Below are positions 58,071 to 64,000 of a DNA stretch of 64,000 nt, piece by piece. Both the position numbers and the translations under genes were made by a program. The notes beneath the pieces were generated by a model. That model was given only the letters and a program-made list of their open reading frames with translations, was not told the origin of the DNA and did no database searches. Source of the stretch: Gonatopus flavifemur (lineage: Eukaryota; Arthropoda; Insecta; Hymenoptera; Dryinidae). The first letter of the stretch is position 1. Each line of letters begins with the position of its first letter. The stretch spans positions 13,284,501 to 13,348,500 of the forward strand of contig JAFFJZ010000009.1 in assembly GCA_018340375.1 (NCBI GenBank). Reading direction: 5' to 3'.

Positions 58071-59143
58071 TCACAAGAGGTGCTCGAAGTGACCTCCATC
58101 CATCTCCACACACGCTTGCAACCTCCCCAATAGATTGCGCTGTATATTCACCATCATTTCCTCATCGATGGTCGCTGTTGCAGTATGGAGTTTCATATCG
58201 AGTTCTTCCACATTTTGTGGCATCTCCCGATATACAACTGCTTTGAAATGTCCCCAAACGAAGAAGTCCAATGGATCCAAATCAGGTGAACGTGCAGGCC
58301 ATCTGATTGGTCCGAATCTGCCTATCCATCTTCCTGGAAACTTAACGTTAAGGAAATCTGTCAAGATCCTCGCACTATGGGGACCAGCACCATCCTGTTG
58401 AAAGAATAACCTTTGTCGTTCCTCTAGAGGGACATCCTCTAAGAATTCTAGGGGATTCTCCACAAGAAAATCCAAATACCGCCGACTCGTTAATCTTTCA
58501 TCCAGGAGCACTGGACCCAAAATGCTCGTGCCCAAGACACCTGCTCATACATTGAGTTTCCAACGAATTTGGTAGCTTCTCACCCTTGTGACTTGAGGAT
58601 TATCTTCGCTCCAGTGATGCATTTTACGCGAATTGAATACACCTTCTCGTGTAAATAATGATTCGTCCGAAAAAATAATACGACTACTGAAGCTCGGATC
58701 GCGTTCGTGTTGTCTGAGGAACCATTGACAAAATGATTTCCTCTTCGGATAATCTTCAGGCAACAAGTGTTGGACGCGAGTGTAGTGGAACGGATGGAGG
58801 TGTTCTTCTCGTGAGACTCGTTGAACAGTGGACTGCGATAAGTTGTGTAAACGAGCAATCTCCCTCGTGCTCATCTCCGGTGTCTCATGAACAGCATTCA
58901 ACACAAGTTCCTCGTTGAGAACATTCCTTGCTGGTCGATCGGGTCCACCATCTGTGAAATTACCGCGAACACTTCCAGTCTCGTACAAACGCTGAGAGCA
59001 TTGTACGATTACATTATGACTTGGATGCCGCTCGCGATTGGGGAATTTCTTCGCATATCGCCTTACAGCGAGTGCCGGTTGCCCATGACATTCGCCAGGG
59101 TCAACATCATATCATAGTATTCCTGATTGGAATACATGTTCAT
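58071..59143 (-). pseudogene. DD41D transposase (one stop, one frameshift)
   Basis: The start MNMYSNQEYYDMMLTL is read from the ATG at 59,143. A single-base shift near 59,097 then leads to the frame ECHGQPALAVRRYAKKFP, the second helix block (STREIARLHNLSQSTVQRV), the first catalytic block IIFSDESLFT, a TGA at 58,545-58,547 where the related intact protein has Trp (VNVWCG), and QQDGAGPHSA and SPDLDPLDFFVW. Forty-one residues separate the second and third Asp, the same class as the intact gene at 55,406. The C-terminus GGHFEHLL also matches. With only two small lesions it became inactive recently. Confidence 0.88.
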
Positions 59144-59489
59144 TACCTTCGCAACTGATTGATGGAGACCTTCGATCTGTGATGATGTGAGACCGCGTGG
59201 GGAGATTTTAATTATAAGGGAACTTGAAAACCAATAGAAGAGCGATCCGTTTTAATCATCATTGATTGGTTGGAATTTGTGCACTTTTTGAACCAATAGG
59301 GTTGGAAGCGATGTATGTAACTTTCTCATTCTTTCACATGGATAAAAAAACTGCTAAATCGATAAACTTACCTGAGAATTGAAGTAGGTACTCCAATGTT
59401 TGAATGTTCGATGAATCTTGGAGAACTTACAACAGGGCAGGATAAGCTTTCTGATTTCGAGAGACATGAGCAGAACGGGATTCCCACAA

Positions 59490-61600
59490 GACGACTTTTT
59501 CGCACGTTTCAAGTGATTTCCAGTCGAATGAGGTGACTTGCAAAAACTTAATTTTCACAAAAATTAACAAGTCCCTCCTTTGTGATTGAACTTGTGAATT
59601 TCTCTAACCGGTACCAAGAATCCTTTATTCTGCAAGGGGAGCCCGAGCTGGACGAAGAATGGAGTTAACTACATCTGTGCGTTCAGGAATGACGGAGAAA
59701 TCGATTTTTTTCATTTATTGCACCTGTCATTGCACTTAGAATGATTTTGCAACCATCGTTTATCCACCTGTCAGGTCTAAGGCGATTAAGATGACCGAAA
59801 TGCCCTCCAAACGACTGTTTTACACGTTTCGAGTGATTCTGAGTCGAATGAGATGCCTTTTGAAAAATTGATGTTTTCAAGAATTTACAAGTCCCTCCTT
59901 CGTGATTGAACTTGTCAATTTTTCTAAACTTATCGACGTCCTATTATAACCGGTACCAAGAATCCTTTATTCTGCAAGAGGAGGCCGAGCTGAACAAAGA
60001 ATGGAGTTAATCACATCTGTGCGTTCAGAAATGACGGAGAAATCGATTTTTTTCATTTATTGCACCTGTCATTGCACTTAGAATAATTTTGCAACAATCG
60101 GTCATCGACCTCTCAGTTCTAACGGGATTACGACGGCCGAAATGCCCTCCAAACGACTGTTTTACACGTTTCGAGTGATTCTGAGTTGAATGAGATGCCT
60201 TTTGAAAAATTGATGTTTTCAAAAATTTACAAGTCCCTCCTTCGTGATTGAACTTGTCAATTTTGCTGAACTTATCGACGTCCTATTATGACCGGTACCA
60301 AGAATCCTTTATTCTGCGAGAGGAGGCCGAGCTGAACAAAGAATGAAGTTAATCACATCTGTGCGTTCAGAAATGACGATGGAATCGACTTTTTTCATTT
60401 ATTGCACCTGTCATTGCACTTAGAATAATTTTGCAACAATCGGTCATCGACCTCTCAGTTCTAACGGGATTACGACGGCCGAAATGCCCTCCAAACGACT
60501 TTTTTACACGTTTCGAGTGATCCTGAGTCGAATGAGATGCCTTTTGAAAAATTGATGTTTTCAAAAATTTACAAGTCCCTCCTTCGTGATTGAACTTGTC
60601 AATTTTTCTAAACTTATCGACGTCCTATTATAACCGGTACCAAGAATCCTTTATTCTGCAAGAGGAGGCCGACCTGAACAAAGAATGGAGTTAATCACAT
60701 GTGTGCGTTCAGAAATGACGAAGGAATCGATTTCTTTCATTTATTGCACCTGTCATTGCACTTAGAATAATTTTGCAACAATCGGTCATCGACCTCTCAG
60801 TTCTAACGGGATTACGACGGCCGAAATGCCCTCCAAACGACTTTTTTACACGTTTCGAGTGATTTCGAGTCGAATGGGGTGACTTTTGAAAAATTGATGT
60901 TCTCAAAAATTTACAAGTCCCTCCTTCGTAATTGAACTTGTGAATTTTTCTAAACTTATCGACGTCCCATTATAACCGGTACCAAGAATCCTTTATTCTG
61001 CAAGAGGAGGCCGAGCTGAACAAAGAATGGAGTTAATCACATCTGTGCGTTCAGAAATGACGGAGAAATCGACTTTTTTCATTTATTGCACCTGTCATTG
61101 CACTTAGAATAATTTTGCAACAATCGGTCATCGACCTCTCAGTTCTAACGGGATTACGACGGCCGAAATGCCCTCCAAACGACTGTTTTACACGTTTCGA
61201 GTGATTCTGAGTTGAATGAGATGCCTTTTGAAAAATTGATGTTTCCAAAAATTTACAAGTCCCTCCTTCGTGATTGAACTTGTCAATTTTTCTAAACTTA
61301 TCGACGTCCTATTATGACCGGTACCCAGAATCCTTTATTCTGCGAGAGGAGGCCGAGCTGGACACAGAATGGAGTTAATCACATCTGTGCGTTCAGAAAT
61401 GACGGAGAAATCGACTTTTTTCATTTATTGCACCTGTCATTGCACTTAGAATAATTTTGCAACAATCGGTCATCGACCTCCCAGTTCTAACGGGATTAGG
61501 ACGGCCGAAATGCCCTCCTAACGACTTTTTAACACGTTTCGAGTGATTTCGAGTCGAATGAGTTGACTTTTGAAAAATTCATTTCTACAAAAATTTTTCT
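59490..61600 (-). repeat. 342-bp tandem repeat array, about 6 units
   Basis: Identical landmarks recur at exactly 342 bp (65-codon frames at 59,683, 60,025, 60,367, 60,709 and 61,051; the next unit, at about 61,393, lacks the full frame). Units carry ACCGGTACCAAGAATCCTTT, CACATCTGTGCGTTCAGAAA and TACACGTTTCGAGTGATT. Inner units are more alike than the first and last, a sign of homogenisation. Confidence 0.92.
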
Positions 61601-61932
61601 GTTCCTTATCTCGATCGAAATTTATCCTCAACATACGAAATACATATCCCTGGTCTTGAATACCGAGCGATTTCTTGGATTCACGCCTTTTCTCATATTT
61701 CCCATCTGAAAATACCTCACTTCGCCCTTCACATTCAGTTAAACCCTCTGCGTCAGCTGTTCGTAGTGGCATCCCTGTATCAACGGTATAGCCACGTCCT
61801 GATTGGTCAACTGCGAATGGCTATAACTCTCAAAGTAGGCCTCAGATCAAAATTTGCCAAAGGAAAAATCTTCTCCAAATCACCTCAGGAATATTCTCAC
61901 CGCAGGACTTCATGACGTTCTGACTCACCCTG

Positions 61933-62585
61933 TATATATATATATACAGCGCACAGTGGGGTATTCGATTGATTGATCCAAAAATCAATTTCATGAAAGT
62001 TATCGTAGGTCGATCAGAAGTATCGCTTGAAGTTGCTCAATAATTGGGCAATTGAACCCGATCGTCTCTCCTTGCCTCTCATCATCCTCTAACCTAGGAT
62101 ATCAGTTGAAATTCCGTGATATTTGATTGTGCATTATATTTGACATCTGAGACTTTAAGTGGGTATTGATAACTAATGAACGCAGAATAATTTTTATGGT
62201 ATAGAGTGCGTTAGAGCAGGTGGGAAAGGGTACGGTGAATGTGTTTTTACAAGAATTCGTTGAATTTTGAGCAATTAGGTCTCATCAAACAGACGCAATC
62301 GAAAACCATTCCATTTCAGTCTTTTCTATAGAGTAAAATGATAATTTTGTTATATTTCCGGGGCTTTCCGGATATTTCGCTTGATATCATGTTATCAGAA
62401 AGCAATATGACATAATCAGATACACTAATAAACAGATGTACCCTTGCTATTCCATTCTACTGACAGCGAAATTGGAATGTTATCCACCTAAACTAATTGG
62501 TTCCGGATACTATGGGGAATCGTAGCAATGTTCATGCACATGAGAATGGTCAACATTTACATGAAGATGGATGCCAAATAACATA
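61933..62585. other. No supported feature
   Basis: Short TA repeat then non-coding sequence up to the LINE tail. Confidence 0.4.
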
Positions 62586-62589
62586 GTCG

Positions 62590-64000
62590 ACATCATCATC
62601 ATCATCATCATGGAGTAATCAGTCTTACGACTGGTTTGATAAAACCCTCCATCCCTGTCTATTATCCACCAAACGTTTAATTTCTACATATCTACTACAT
62701 CCCTTGTCTTGTACGATTTGCTTCACATAACTTGATCTAGGTCTACCTTTACCAATTTTATCATTCATTTTCCCTTCCAATATTGTTTTCAAAAAACTCT
62801 CATGCCGTAATGTGTGTTCTATAAGATTGCTTCTCCTTTTCACGATGTGTTTCAAAAGATTTCTTTTTTCATTTATCTGCTCGAGTACTTCTTCATTTTT
62901 GACTTTGTCCATCCATTTTATTCTGAGCATCCTCCTATGACACCACATTTCAAAAGCTTCAAATCTTCGTTGGTCAGTTCTCCCCATTGTCCAAGTTTCG
63001 CACCATATAATGCTGTGCTCCAAACGTAACTTTTCAAGAATTTCTTCCTTACTTCCAAGCTTGTATTCTTTGAGGATAATAACTGTTTCTTTCGGTAAAA
63101 AGCCTGTTTCCCATGTGCTATTATATTCTTGCTCTTATATCTCTTTGGCTTTTGCCGTTTTCTGTAATTATGCTTCCTAGATATTTGAATTCTTTCACCT
63201 GTTCGATTGTCTCGGTATCTATTTTGATTTTCGTTCTCCTAGCTGTTTTCGCTGCTGTACACATCATGAATTTTGTTTTGTCTTCATTCACATTCATACA
63301 ATAGTTTTCCAATAATATTGTTCTCATAGTGTTGAGAATATTTTCTAACTCAGTACTACTCGTGGCCAATATAGCTATGTCATCCGCGAATCTCAACATA
63401 CTCATATTTTCTCCCTGAATCTGTAATTTCGATTGAATTTCCTCCTTCACTTCGTTCATTGCTTCTTCTATATAAAAATTGAAAATCAGTGGCGATAATG
63501 AGCATCCTTGTCCCACCCCTCTTCTTATTCGTGCTTCCCCTTCCTGACCCTCTATGTCTATTATTGCACTTTGATTCTTATATAATTCGTATATTATTCT
63601 TCTATCTTTATAATTTATTCCCACCTTATTCAGGACCACGAACATCTTCTCCCAGTCCACATTATCGAAAGCCTTTTGTATATCTACAAAACCTATGTAC
63701 ACAGATTTCGTCACCGCTATCCTTTTCTCTATTACTGCCCTGATTGCTAAGATTGCTTCTCGCGTTCCCCTATTTTTCCTAAAACCAAACTGATCTTCTG
63801 CCAATCTACTCTCTATTTTATTTTCCATCCTCCTGTATATAATTTTGGTCAGTATTTTTGAAGCATGTGAAGTTAAACTGATCGTTCTGTAGTTCCCGCA
63901 TTTGTCTGCCCCTTGTTTTTTCGGGATAGCGACAATTTTATTCTTTTGGAAATCTTCCGGTACTTCTCCTTTTCCGTACATATCTTTAACCAATTCAAAC
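62590..64000 (-). mobile_element. RTE-clade LINE, 3' part, continues beyond window
   Basis: Begins at its 3' end with a CATCATCATCATCATCATCA tract (TGATGA tail on the coding strand) and runs leftward in sense through the C-terminal region and RT to the window edge. Same family as the copy at 4.6-7.4 kb, but better preserved. Confidence 0.88.
62625..63993 (-). pseudogene. RTE reverse transcriptase, partial, one frameshift
   Basis: The RT frame 63,993-63,121 starts inside the domain (MVKDMYGKGEVPEDF) and holds NYRTISLTSHASKILTKI, GFRKNRGTREAIL, VDIQKAFDNVDW, GVGQGCSLSPLIF and the intact catalytic RFADDIAILA at about 63,380. The frame stops at 63,121. After a frameshift it continues at 63,023-62,625 with CETWTMGRTDQRRFEAFEMW and ends RVLSNQS. 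The catalytic Asp pair is present, unlike the first LINE copy. The upstream endonuclease lies outside the window. The copy is inactive if the frameshift is real rather than a sequencing error. Confidence 0.85.

Larger units (their letters stand above)
56939..61932 (-). mobile_element. DD41D element with 342-bp repeat arrays in its inverted arms
   Basis: Ends CAGGGTGAGTCAGAAGGTCA and …GACGTTCTGACTCACCCTG, TA-flanked. The outer ~330 bp of each arm mirror each other. The inner arm is a 342-bp repeat: about 1.8 units at left (57,270-57,890) and about 6 at right (59,490-61,600), in opposite orientation. The broken transposase lies between them. It starts 12 bases after the previous element. Confidence 0.85.

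Noticed and set aside
59490..61600. CRISPR-like array
   Set aside because: Units are 342 bp, continuous and without spacers, inside a eukaryotic transposon arm.

Overview
The window is eukaryotic, AT-rich and very poor in host genes. It looks like a transposon-dense intergenic or heterochromatic stretch of an arthropod, most likely an insect. The support is the repertoire: RTE-type LINEs with TGATGA tails, mariner elements, a BEL/Pao LTR retrotransposon whose primer binding site fits insect tRNA-Tyr, and many palindromic MITEs. I cannot name the species. I see no bacterial operon, CRISPR array, rRNA or convincing host gene.

Layout. 1-4.6 kb: remnants, including a decayed 143-bp repeat array plus a gene scrap that match the large element at 39.5-50.8 kb. 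4.6-7.4 kb: a dead RTE LINE (+). 7.7-18.6 kb: MITEs and foldbacks, including a CAGGGTG foldback at 12.3-13.7 kb and a 3-kb hAT-like element with a 2-kb palindrome at 14.6-17.6 kb. 19.4-20.65 kb: an irritans-like mariner. 21.4-37.7 kb: two inverted 1.1-kb repeats enclosing a minus-strand gene with an SDGCGGQNKN motif. That gene is cut by a BEL/Pao element (27,387-35,126), and nested MITEs and a ubiquitin-protease-like scrap lie nearby.

38.3-51.0 kb: a mariner interrupted by an 11.3-kb element (39,509-50,779). The ends of that element are inverted arrays of ~143-bp repeats, and it carries a second widespread orphan gene family. It was itself invaded by two CAGGGTG foldbacks, one of which holds a piggyBac-like MITE, giving four nesting levels. 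53.5-54.4 kb: two hAT MITEs with 8-bp target duplications. 54.9-61.9 kb: two DD41D Tc1/mariner-type elements placed almost end to end. The first has an intact 354-aa transposase. The second has a broken one and carries 342-bp repeat arrays inside its terminal arms. 62.6-64.0 kb: a second RTE copy (-) that runs off the window.

How the parts relate. Nearly every gene is a mobilisation gene or its relic. The intact DD41D transposase is a plausible trans-acting source for the three non-coding CAGGGTG foldbacks. The two orphan gene families each lie between long inverted repeats, which makes them candidates for poorly classified transposases.
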